From the NCBI GenBank assembly GCA_964545205.1, contig CAZJFH010000005.1, forward strand, positions 41,518 to 105,517: a DNA stretch of 64,000 bases, written 5' to 3'. The translations under genes and the position numbers were made by a program. The number at the start of each line of letters is the position of its first letter. The first letter of the stretch is position 1. Under the pieces are notes generated by a model that saw nothing but the letters and a program-made list of their open reading frames with translations, ran no database searches and was not told the origin of the DNA. Source of the stretch: CAZJFH01 sp964545205. Lineage in GTDB: Bacteria; Pseudomonadota; Alphaproteobacteria; Rhodospirillales; Magnetospirillaceae. Below are positions 53,713 through 61,071 of the stretch, in pieces.

Positions 53713-54889
53713 GTCCCTGGCCGCCGCCGCCCTGGCGCTGCCCCTTCTGGTCCCCGCCGCCGCCGCCGCCGAATGCGGCGGCTTGCGCGGCACCGGCGAT
53801 CTCGGCGTGATCATCGAGCGCGCCGACGGCGCCGTGCAGATCGTCGACACCTCGGCCAAGGCGCGGCTGTGCACGGTCGAGGGCCTGGGCGACCTGTCGC
53901 ATGCCACGATGGTGTTCTCGCGCGACGGCCGCTACGCTTACGTGTTCGGCCGCGACGGCGGCCTGACCAAGGTCGACCTGCTCACCGGCACCATCGTCAA
54001 GCGCGTCATCCAGGGCGGCAACGCCATCGGCGGCGCCATCTCGCAGGACGGCCGCTGGGTGGCGGTGTCGAACTACGAGCCCGGCGGGGTGCGGGTGTTC
54101 GATTCGAAGACCCTCGAGATGGTCGCCGACATTCCGGCGGTCGGCGCCGACGGCGTCCAGGGCAAGGTCGTCGGCCTGGTCGACGCGCCCGGCGTCGGCT
54201 TCGTGTTCTCGCTCTACGATTCCGGCGAGATCTGGGTCGCCGAGATGAGCGACCCCAAGGCGCCGAAGATCCGCAAATATCCCGACATCGGCCGGCTGCC
54301 CTACGACGGCATGATCACGCCGGACGGCCGCTACTACGCCTCGGCGCTGTTCGGCGAGGACGGCGTCGCGCTGCTCGACCTGTGGAACCTCGACGCCGGC
54401 GTCAGGCGCATCCTCGACGGCTACGGCAAGGGCGAGCAGCCGCTGCCGGTCTACAAGATGCCGCATCTCGAAGGCTGGGCCAGCATGGGCGACCTCGCCT
54501 ACGTGCCGGCCGTCGGCCGCCACGAGGTGCTGATCCTCGACCAGAAGACCTGGACCGAGGTCGGCCGCATCCCGGTGCACGCCCAGCCGGTGTTCGTCAT
54601 CGCGCGGCCCGACGGCCGCCAGGTGTGGGTCAACTTCGCCCACCCGAACAACGACACCGTCCAGGTCATCGACGTGCCGTCGCGCACGGTGGTGCATACC
54701 TTCAAGCCGGGTCCCGCGGTGCTGCACATCGAGTTCACGCCGCGCGGCGAGCACGCCTGGGTCTCGGTGCGCGACACCGATTCCGTCGAGGTCTACGACA
54801 CCCGCAGCTTCGAGAAGCTGGCGACCCTGCCGGCGCGCAAGCCCTCGGGCATCTTCTTCACCGACCGTGCCAATCGGGTGGGCTACTGA
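53702..54889 (+). CDS. nirF: Heme d1 biosynthesis protein NirF
   Basis: A 395-residue protein homologous to the d1-binding beta-propeller of nitrite reductase. A signal peptide (about 1-23) is followed by repeated WD-like blades such as FSRDGRYAYVFGRDG, ISQDGRWVAVSNY, ITPDGRYYASALFGED and RPDGRQVWVNF. NirF acts in a late periplasmic step of heme d1 synthesis. It lacks the N-terminal cytochrome c domain that would make it NirN or NirS. The ATG start gives the cleanest signal peptide; a GTG four codons upstream also exists. It overlaps nirC by 11 bases. Confidence 0.9.
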   Translation: MVRRSLAAAALALPLLVPAAAAAECGGLRGTGDLGVIIERADGAVQIVDTSAKARLCTVEGLGDLSHATMVFSRDGRYAYVFGRDGGLTKVDLLTGTIVKRVIQGGNAIGGAISQDGRWVAVSNYEPGGVRVFDSKTLEMVADIPAVGADGVQGKVVGLVDAPGVGFVFSLYDSGEIWVAEMSDPKAPKIRKYPDIGRLPYDGMITPDGRYYASALFGEDGVALLDLWNLDAGVRRILDGYGKGEQPLPVYKMPHLEGWASMGDLAYVPAVGRHEVLILDQKTWTEVGRIPVHAQPVFVIARPDGRQVWVNFAHPNNDTVQVIDVPSRTVVHTFKPGPAVLHIEFTPRGEHAWVSVRDTDSVEVYDTRSFEKLATLPARKPSGIFFTDRANRVGY

Positions 54890-54891
54890 GC

Positions 54892-55383
54892 ATGGGCACG
54901 GCGGCCTGCGCGCTGGCGATCGAAGGCAGCGGACTCGGCGAGATCGAGCGCCGCCTGATCGACCGCTTCCAGCACGGCGTGCCGCTCACGCCCAGGCCCT
55001 ACGCCGCGATGGCCGCCGAACTCGGCGTCGACGAGGCGGCGGTGATCCAGGCGCTGGCGAACCTCGCCGCCGACGGCACGCTCAGCCGCATCGGCCCGGT
55101 CTTCGCGCCCAACCGGATCGGCGCCAGCACGCTGGCGGCGATGGCGGTGCCGGCCGAGCGGCTCGACGCGGTCGCCGAGCTGGTCAGCGGCTATCCCGAG
55201 GTCAACCACAACTACGAGCGCGAGCACGAGCTGACGCTGTGGTTCGTGGTCACGGCCCCGGACCGCGCCCGTCTCGACGGCGTGCTGGCCGACATCGCCG
55301 AGCGCACCGGCATCGCGGTGCTCGACCTGCCGCTGGAGGCCGAATACCACATCGATCTCGGATTCCCGATCGCATGGAGCTGA
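54892..55383 (+). CDS. nirD: Siroheme decarboxylase subunit NirD
   Basis: A 163-residue Lrp/AsnC-like protein without regulator function. The N-terminal winged helix (about 15-70) with LTPRPYAAMAAELGVDEAAV-type residues precedes an alpha/beta sandwich with the VNHNYEREHELTLWFV region and a YHIDLGFP end characteristic of NirD. In the NirDL(GH) complex these proteins decarboxylate siroheme to 12,18-didecarboxysiroheme. Two bases separate it from the nirF stop; it overlaps nirL by 10 bases. Confidence 0.85.
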   Translation: MGTAACALAIEGSGLGEIERRLIDRFQHGVPLTPRPYAAMAAELGVDEAAVIQALANLAADGTLSRIGPVFAPNRIGASTLAAMAVPAERLDAVAELVSGYPEVNHNYEREHELTLWFVVTAPDRARLDGVLADIAERTGIAVLDLPLEAEYHIDLGFPIAWS

Positions 55384-55859
55384 CCGCCCTCGACCGCCGG
55401 CTGATCGCCGCCGTGCAGGACGGCCTGCCGCTGACCGAGCGGCCGTTCGCCGCCGTCGCCGCCGTCGCCGGCTGCGGCGAGGACGAGGCCATCGAACGGC
55501 TGCAGGCGATGCGGGATTCCGGCGTCATCAAGCGCTTCGGCATCGTCGTGCGCCATCACGAGCTCGGCTACCGCGCCAACGCGATGACCGTGTGGGACGT
55601 GCCCGACGACCGCGTCGCCGCCGTCGGCCGCGCGATGGCGGCGCAGCCCTGCGTGACCTTGTGCTACCAGCGGCCGCGCCGCCTGCCGGACTGGCGCTAC
55701 AACCTGTTCGCCATGGTCCATGGCCGCGACCGCGACCTCGTCGTCGAGCAGGTGGCGCGCATGGCCGAGGCCCTGGACATCGCCGATCTGCCGCGCGAGC
55801 TGCTGTTCAGCCGCCGCCGCTTCAAGCAGCGCGGCGCCCGCTACGGCGCGGCCGTCTGA
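55374..55859 (+). CDS. nirL: Siroheme decarboxylase subunit NirL
   Basis: A 161-residue AsnC-like paralogue. It has the VRHHELGYRANAMTVWDVPDD motif (about 61-81), CYQRPRRLPDWRYNLFAMVHG-type region and an FSRRRFKQRG end. I assign L over H by order (D-L-G-H as in Pseudomonas) and by its end, which differs from the KKTGLRI end of the fourth gene. It shares one base with the next gene (TGATG). Confidence 0.82.
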   Translation: MELTALDRRLIAAVQDGLPLTERPFAAVAAVAGCGEDEAIERLQAMRDSGVIKRFGIVVRHHELGYRANAMTVWDVPDDRVAAVGRAMAAQPCVTLCYQRPRRLPDWRYNLFAMVHGRDRDLVVEQVARMAEALDIADLPRELLFSRRRFKQRGARYGAAV

Positions 55860-56335
55860 TGGCGCGCGGCGAGCGCCAGGCGCCGGTCGCGCTCGACGAC
55901 GCCGACCGGCGCGTCGTCAACGCGCTGCAGGGCGGCTTTCCGGTCTGCGAGCGGCCCTTCGCCGAGGCCGCCGCCGCGCTCGGCCTGGCCGAGGACGACC
56001 TGATCGCCCGCCTGAAACGCCTGCGCGCCGAGGGCGTGCTGACCCGCTTCGGGCCGATGTACCAGATCGAGCGCATGGGCGGCGCCTTCTGCCTGGCGGC
56101 GCTGGCGGCGCCGGAGGAGCGCTTCGACGAGGTCGCCGAGATCGTCAACGGCTTCCCCGAGGTGGCGCACAACTACGCCCGCACGCACGCCTGGAACATG
56201 TGGTTCGTGATCGCCACCGAGCGCCCCGAGCGGGTCGCCGAGGTCGTCGCCGAGATCGAGGCCGCGACCGGCCTGCGGGTGCTCGCGGTCCCCAAGCTCG
56301 AGGAATTCCACGTCGACCTGAGGTTCGAGGCATGA
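55859..56335 (+). CDS. nirG: Siroheme decarboxylase subunit NirG
   Basis: A 158-residue AsnC-like paralogue closest to nirD of this cluster: FGPMYQIERMGGAFCLAALA and the VAHNYARTHAWNMWFV region match NirD segment by segment, and it ends in EEFHVDLRFEA. It joins the NirDLGH decarboxylase complex. Its start overlaps nirL by one base and its stop overlaps the nirH ATG (ATGA). Confidence 0.83.
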   Translation: MARGERQAPVALDDADRRVVNALQGGFPVCERPFAEAAAALGLAEDDLIARLKRLRAEGVLTRFGPMYQIERMGGAFCLAALAAPEERFDEVAEIVNGFPEVAHNYARTHAWNMWFVIATERPERVAEVVAEIEAATGLRVLAVPKLEEFHVDLRFEA

Positions 56336-56808
56336 GCGGCGACGATCTCGACCGCCGCATCGTGCTGGCGACCCAGGCCGGCCTGCCGCTGGACCCGCGG
56401 CCCTACGCCGTCGTCGCCGAACAGGTCGGCGCCTCGGAAGCCGAGGTCATCGAACGCGTCCGGGCGATGCTGGCCGCCGGCGTCATCCGCCGCATCGGCG
56501 CCGTGCCCAACCACTACGCGCTCGGCTACGCCTTCAACGGCATGACGGTGTGGGACGTCGACGACGCCCTGATCGCCGAGAAGGGCCGGGCGCTGGCGGC
56601 GCTCGACTACGTCTCGCACTGCTACCACCGCCCGCGCCATCCCGGCTGGCCCTACAACCTGTTCGCCATGGTCCACGCCAAGACCCGCGACGCGGTCGAG
56701 GCCCGCCGCGCCGAGATGGCCGACCTGCTCGGCCCCGCCTGCCGCGGCCACGACGTGCTCTACTCGACGAAGATCCTCAAGAAGACCGGCCTGCGCATCG
56801 GCGGGTGA
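56332..56808 (+). CDS. nirH: Siroheme decarboxylase subunit NirH
   Basis: A 158-residue AsnC-like paralogue closest to nirL: VPNHYALGYAFNGMTVWDVDD, HPGWPYNLFAMVHAKT and a STKILKKTGLRIGG end. It completes the D-L-G-H set. The last 25 bases of the gene are part of the 216-bp tandem duplication that follows, so remnants of the nirH end recur twice downstream. nirJ, the radical SAM enzyme that normally accompanies these genes, is not present after it. Confidence 0.85.
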   Translation: MSGDDLDRRIVLATQAGLPLDPRPYAVVAEQVGASEAEVIERVRAMLAAGVIRRIGAVPNHYALGYAFNGMTVWDVDDALIAEKGRALAALDYVSHCYHRPRHPGWPYNLFAMVHAKTRDAVEARRAEMADLLGPACRGHDVLYSTKILKKTGLRIGG

Positions 56809-57235
56809 TGCTCACCACAGAGGCACAGAGACACCGAGAAGCCACAGAGAAAAACACTTTGATCTTGCGGAGCGCGCGTCTCCAGACGCGCAGTTCTTTG
56901 GCGGGGCGGGGAAGCATTGCGGGTCTGGAGGGCGCCCCTCCGTGCCCTCTCTGTGCCTCTGTGTCTCTGTGGTTCGAATTGGCGTCGATGATCCGACCCG
57001 ACCGGCCTGCGCATCGGCGGGTGACGCTCACCACAGAGGCACAGAGACACCGAGAAGCCACAGAGAAAAACACTCCGATCCTGCGGAGCGCGCGTCTCCA
57101 GACGCGCAGTTCTTTGGCGGGGCGGGGAAGCGCTGCGGGTCTGGAGGGCGCCACTCCGTGCCCTCTCTGTGCCTCTGTGTCTCTGTGGTTCGAATTTGCG
57201 CCAATGATCCGACCCGACCGGCCTCCGCATCGGCT
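56784..57235. repeat. 216-bp tandem duplication including the nirH 3' end
   Basis: Unit 1 is 56784-56999, unit 2 57000-57215, and a short third start lies at 57216-57235; the period is exactly 216 bases. Each unit begins with the last 25 bases of nirH and then carries an approximately 158-bp element (56815-56972 and 57031-57188) with imperfect inverted ends, CCACAGAGGCACAGAG and its near-complement CTCTGTGCCTCTGTG...GG. Inside each is a small palindrome, GCGCGTCT-CC-AGACGCGC (56874-56891 in unit 1). No coding potential is seen. The element looks like a MITE or repetitive extragenic element. Confidence 0.85.
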
Positions 57236-57441
57236 GAATGTCCCTCTCCCTTGAGGGGAGAGGGAGGGGCCCGGCCCGCAGGGCTGGGAGGGTGAGGGTG
57301 ATCCCTCCGCCCGATCAGGCGCCGACACCCCCTCACCCCGGCCCTCTCCCCCGAGGGGAGAGGGGGAAACACGCACCTGCGGGTCTGGAGGGCGCCCCTC
57401 CGTGCCCTCTCTGCGCTGTGTCTCTGTGGTTCGAAATGACC
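57236..57441. repeat. Palindromic repeat cluster and third partial element
   Basis: Two hairpins CCCTCTCCC-TTGA-GGGGAGAGGG (57242-57264) and CCCTCTCCCC-CGA-GGGGAGAGGG (57342-57364) flank a GGGTGAGGG / CCCTCACCCC inverted pair. This is the kind of dispersed palindrome common in GC-rich proteobacteria. From about 57378 to 57434 a third right end of the 158-bp element follows with a 6-base deletion. No gene is present. Confidence 0.7.
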
Positions 57442-57786
57442 CTAGTGATCCGACCCGTGCAGGATCTTGTCGCGCAGGCCGGTGTCGTAGGCGACGCCGT
57501 CTTTCGTCAGCGTCACCGCATGCGGGAAGGCGCCGCGGATCAGGCCCTTGCGCTCCAGCGCCGCCCAGGCGGCGGGGTTCTGCAGGCCGGTGGCGTCCGC
57601 CGTCATCACCACGCGCGCGCCGACATGGAAGTGGTTGCCGTGCGGCCGCGGCAGGCGGGTGATGATCACCTCGCCGGTTTCGGGATCGGCCGACGAGGTC
57701 TCGGGATGGCGGGCGAGTTCCTGCAGCAGCGTCAGCGTCTTGAGCTGCAGCGGGTTGAGCTTCAAAGGGTTGTTCTTCGGCGGCAT
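57442..57786 (-). CDS. Conserved hypothetical protein (114 aa)
   Basis: A small protein with an NPLKLNPLQLKTLTLLQELA start (20 residues, about 5-24), a PHGNHFHVG motif with three His near 58-63, and a LRDKILHGSDH C-terminus. The conserved histidines suggest metal or nucleotide binding, but I recognise no named family. I believe close relatives occur widely in Rhodospirillales and rhizobia. AAGG lies close to the ATG, with a GGGAAAG earlier. It is divergent from the DUF3108 gene. Confidence 0.65.
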   Translation of the reverse strand: MPPKNNPLKLNPLQLKTLTLLQELARHPETSSADPETGEVIITRLPRPHGNHFHVGARVVMTADATGLQNPAAWAALERKGLIRGAFPHAVTLTKDGVAYDTGLRDKILHGSDH

Positions 57787-57851
57787 CCTTGTCTTTCCCT
57801 GCGGCGGCCGGCATGATCCTCGGCCTCGAAGCCCCGAAGTCTGCCGCCTCG

Positions 57852-58658
57852 ATGCCCCGCGCGCTACCATTCCTTTCGGCCTGCCTGGCGTTGCTGGTCT
57901 CGTTCGCCGCCGCCGCCGCCGAACTGACCCTGGTCTACGACGCCCATGCCGGCGGCTTCCACGTCGGCACCGTCACCGTGCGCGTGGCGCGCGACGGGGC
58001 GGACTACCGCATGCGCAGCCTGATCGAGACCACCGGACTGATCGGCTACGTCACCGAGTTCCGCTCGCGGGCCGAGACCACCGGGGCGCTGGTCGACGGC
58101 CGGCCGCGGCCGGAGGCGCACCGCGTCGACAACGTCTGGCGCGGCCGCGAGCGCCGGGTGCGCGGCACCTATCCCGCTGCCGGGCCGCCGCGTTTCGCGG
58201 TCGAGCCCGAGGCCGCCGCGGACGATCGCGAGCCGGTGCCGCCGGCGCTGGCCGCCGGCAGCGTCGATCCGCTGACCGCCGGCCTCGCCCTGGCGCTGGC
58301 CAGCGAAGACGGCGAGGGCAGGGTCGTGCCGGTGTTCGACGGCCGCCGCCGCTACGACGTCGCGGTCGTGCGACTGGCCGCGGCCGAGCTCTCCGAGCCG
58401 CTGTATTCCGGGCCGGCGACCAGGGTCGTGGTCCGGCTGCGACCGCTGGCCGGCGGCGCCAAGCCGCGCTGGTACACGCCGCGGCCGACCACCAACACCG
58501 CCGAGCTCTGGTTCGCGCCGCCGAGGCCCGAGACGCTGGGCCTGCCGCTGCCGGTCCGCGCCGAGATCGGCAGCTCGTTCGGCGCCGCGGTGGTGCGGCT
58601 GGTCGACGTGCGCCTGACGCCGTCGCCGGAACCTTGCTCCTTCATCAGCACTTGCTAA
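57852..58658 (+). CDS. DUF3108 exported protein
   Basis: A 268-residue protein with a signal peptide (about 1-24). The mature part is beta-rich, with the YDAHAGGFHVGTVTVRV segment (about 29-45), IETTGLIGYVTEFRSRAET and a VPVFDGRRRYDVAV segment that fit DUF3108. Members are periplasmic or outer-membrane associated with no established role. Two C-terminal Cys are close to the end. ATGs at 57813 and earlier are possible starts, but 57852 gives the best signal peptide. Confidence 0.72.
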   Translation: MPRALPFLSACLALLVSFAAAAAELTLVYDAHAGGFHVGTVTVRVARDGADYRMRSLIETTGLIGYVTEFRSRAETTGALVDGRPRPEAHRVDNVWRGRERRVRGTYPAAGPPRFAVEPEAAADDREPVPPALAAGSVDPLTAGLALALASEDGEGRVVPVFDGRRRYDVAVVRLAAAELSEPLYSGPATRVVVRLRPLAGGAKPRWYTPRPTTNTAELWFAPPRPETLGLPLPVRAEIGSSFGAAVVRLVDVRLTPSPEPCSFISTC

Positions 58659-58695
58659 ACTAACGCTCCCGACCGCATGAACACGAGGGGGCTCC

Positions 58696-59862
58696 ATGCT
58701 GCCGTCAGGGCCGCGCCAGGTCGTCACGCCGTTTCGACCGATCCCGCTGACGGTGCCCGAGGGGCTGTCGGCCAACGAGTTCTTCAACAGCACCGAGAAC
58801 CTCGAGGACCTCACCAGCAACAACGGCCTGCTGCGCAACCCCGAGGGGCTGCTGCTGTACCGCAAGGCGCTGGGGCATTCCAACCTGTTCGACACCTCGA
58901 TCATCTACGACACGTCGAAGACGATCCTCGACCCGCTCGGCCGTCCGGTGCGGCGGACTCAGGTGCCCGAGGCGGTCAGGGCGGTGTGGAACCGCATGAA
59001 CCAGGTGATCCTCGACTACATGCTGGAGCAGTTTCCCGACCCCGAGCGCCACCTGGTGCTGGCCGGCGAGGCCAGCCTCGACGCCACCTGGCCGCTGAGC
59101 TCGCCGGGGGTGCCCAGCATCCGCATGCTGCACAACCACTTCATCGTCTTCGACAAGGACGAACTGCGCGCCGCGCCGCTGGCGGATCCGGACAATCCCA
59201 ACCTGACCGACGGCGGCCAGCACTCGCTGTTCCAGGCGCACATGCGCGAGGTCTACCGGCGCTTCTTCGCCGGCCTCGACCTGAAGATCCTGCGCCCGTG
59301 CGAGAAGGGCGAGTGCCGCCTGGCGCTGACCGGCTACCCGCAGGGCCTGCCCAGCTGGGAGGTCGAGGGCGGCGCCGAGGCGCTGAAGGACATCCGCTTC
59401 TGGCAGGAATACGACGACATCCTCAAGGGCTTCATCGACTTCTACCGCACCTTCTTCGGCCAGGTCTCGACCCGCAACTCGCCGATGCCGCCGGGCATCC
59501 ACTTCCCCGACCTGGTGCGCCGCCGCCTGCTGCACGACAACGACTTCCTGAAGACCGCCAAGATGGTGCGCGACCGCTGCATCACCGACGCGAAATACGC
59601 CAACGCCATCCGCTGGCAGCCGGCCTTCAAGCAGCTCGTCTACCGCAACGACGCCGGCGCGCTGATCGTCACCATCTCGCAGAATTCGATCGGCAACGCC
59701 ATCACCGAGCTGCTGGGCGTGGTGGTGGCGCGCCGACCCGACGCCGAGGCCTACGGCCGCGCCGAGCCGGCCCTGCTCGAAAGGCTGATGGAGGTGCGCC
59801 GCCGCCTGGCGGAGGTCGATCTGGGCAGCGGCATCGCCACGCCGTCCTGGCCCGCCGCCTGA
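58696..59862 (+). CDS. Unrecognised conserved-looking protein (388 aa)
   Basis: A soluble protein without signal peptide or membrane segments. Features: an Asn/Ser-rich N-terminus (about 25-45), a helix-rich middle, a MLHNHFIVFDKDEL segment near 150-163 that faintly recalls the His strand of HIT-fold enzymes, a C-x4-C pair near 203-208, and a VYRNDAGALIVTIS strand near the C-terminus. I do not know the family. GGGGG precedes the ATG by 6-7 bases. It stands between the DUF3108 and rhomboid genes. Confidence 0.6.
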   Translation: MLPSGPRQVVTPFRPIPLTVPEGLSANEFFNSTENLEDLTSNNGLLRNPEGLLLYRKALGHSNLFDTSIIYDTSKTILDPLGRPVRRTQVPEAVRAVWNRMNQVILDYMLEQFPDPERHLVLAGEASLDATWPLSSPGVPSIRMLHNHFIVFDKDELRAAPLADPDNPNLTDGGQHSLFQAHMREVYRRFFAGLDLKILRPCEKGECRLALTGYPQGLPSWEVEGGAEALKDIRFWQEYDDILKGFIDFYRTFFGQVSTRNSPMPPGIHFPDLVRRRLLHDNDFLKTAKMVRDRCITDAKYANAIRWQPAFKQLVYRNDAGALIVTISQNSIGNAITELLGVVVARRPDAEAYGRAEPALLERLMEVRRRLAEVDLGSGIATPSWPAA

Positions 59863-59948
59863 CCGGCCTGCGGCCGGCCGGGGCGGCTATCCGGGATAGC
59901 ACCGCCGCGTGGCTTGCGCGCGCGCCGGCGGCGTTCTACCGTCGGCGC

Positions 59949-60752
59949 ATGTTCACGCTGCCGCTGTGGGACGACAACCCGACCGACCGCACGCCGTTCC
60001 TGACCTGGGCCTTCATCGCGGCCTGCGTCGCCGTGTTCCTGTGGCAGCTGTCGCTGCCCGAGGGCCTCGAGCGGGCGGCGGTGTTCTCGCTCGGCGTCAT
60101 CCCGGCGGTGCTGTTCGGCCATGCCGAGCTGCCGACCGAGCTCTATCTGGTGCCGGGCTGGGCCAGCGTCTTCACCTCGATGTTCCTGCACGGCGGCTGG
60201 ATGCATCTGGCCGGCAACATGCTGTTCCTGTGGATCTTCGGCAACAACGTCGAGGATTCGATGGGCCACGGCCGCTTTCTCGTCTTCTACCTGCTGTGCG
60301 GCGCGGCGGCGGCGCTGGTCCAGTCGGCGGCGGCGCCGCTGGCGACGATCCCGATGATCGGCGCCTCGGGCGCCATCGGCGGCGTGCTCGGCGCCTACAT
60401 CCTGCTGCATCCGAAGGCGAACGTGCGGGTGCTGCTGGTCATCTTTCTCTATATACGTCTGCTCAACGTGCCGGCGATGATCGTGCTCGGCATCTGGTTC
60501 GTGATGCAGTTCGTCAGCGGCTGGTCGGCGGCCGCCGACCAGGGCGGCGTCGCCTTCTGGGCGCATGTCGGCGGCTTCGTCGCCGGCGCGGCGCTGATCC
60601 CGTTCTTCAAGCGCCGCGAGGTGCGGCTGTTCGACCGCCCGCATTCGCGCCCGTTCGAGGTGCTGCCGCCCGGATCGGTCCGGCGGCGCGGCGGCAGCGT
60701 GCCGACCACCCGGCCGCGCCGCGACGACGACCGCCGCGGCCCGTGGGGCTGA
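59949..60752 (+). CDS. Rhomboid-family intramembrane serine protease
   Basis: A 267-residue membrane protein with six or seven segments. The active site is Ser in GASGAIGG (near 140) and His in the AHVGGFVAG motif (near 205); the HGGWMHLAGNMLFLWIFGNN motif (about 80-99) is the second landmark. Rhomboids cleave single-span proteins inside the membrane. The C-terminal 50 residues are a basic, Pro/Arg-rich tail. No substrate candidate adjoins. Confidence 0.88.
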   Translation: MFTLPLWDDNPTDRTPFLTWAFIAACVAVFLWQLSLPEGLERAAVFSLGVIPAVLFGHAELPTELYLVPGWASVFTSMFLHGGWMHLAGNMLFLWIFGNNVEDSMGHGRFLVFYLLCGAAAALVQSAAAPLATIPMIGASGAIGGVLGAYILLHPKANVRVLLVIFLYIRLLNVPAMIVLGIWFVMQFVSGWSAAADQGGVAFWAHVGGFVAGAALIPFFKRREVRLFDRPHSRPFEVLPPGSVRRRGGSVPTTRPRRDDDRRGPWG

Positions 60753-61071
60753 TCCCGATCCGGACATGCGGCATATCGTCGCGCGGCATGCCTGGCGGCC
60801 CGGCGTCGCCGCGATCGGCCGATAAACGCCGGGGTTGCGTCCCCGACCCCGGGATGCGGCAGCATTCCTGACGTTTTCCGCCGACGAGCCTCGGGCAACC
60901 GCCGGTTTCCGCGCCTCCTCCCCGATCGGATGGGGGGCGCCTATCCGCTCCGCGAAGCCAAATCTTTCCGATTAGGAAAAGCTTGGCAATGGATACGCAA
61001 CCTTGTTATCCAAGACTCCTTTTGAGCGGAGCCTGGCTCCCCTTCGGTGTTCACAAGGAAAGTTTTTGCAG
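60753..61071. promoter_or_regulatory. gltB leader region
   Basis: These 319 bases precede gltB. They contain a sigma-54-like motif at 60984-60999, a short GAGCGGAGCCTGGCTCC inverted repeat at about 61024-61040 and a CAAGGAAAG Shine-Dalgarno 11 bases before the ATG. No gene is apparent. Confidence 0.45.
60984..60999 (+). promoter_or_regulatory. Possible sigma-54 (-24/-12) promoter of gltB
   Basis: TGGCAATGGATACGCA matches the -24 element TGGCA fully and has GC at the exact -12 spacing (consensus TGGCAC-N5-TTGCA), about 73 bases before the gltB ATG. The middle bases differ. Nitrogen control would suit gltB, but chance is not excluded. Confidence 0.3.

Noticed and set aside
53702..54889. nirN or nirS (cd1 nitrite reductase) instead of nirF
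   Set aside because: The protein has only the beta-propeller with a signal peptide and no N-terminal CxxCH domain; its length matches NirF.
56784..57235. CRISPR-like repeat array after nirH
   Set aside because: The repeats are 216 bases long and only two, with no spacers and no cas genes; they are a tandem duplication.
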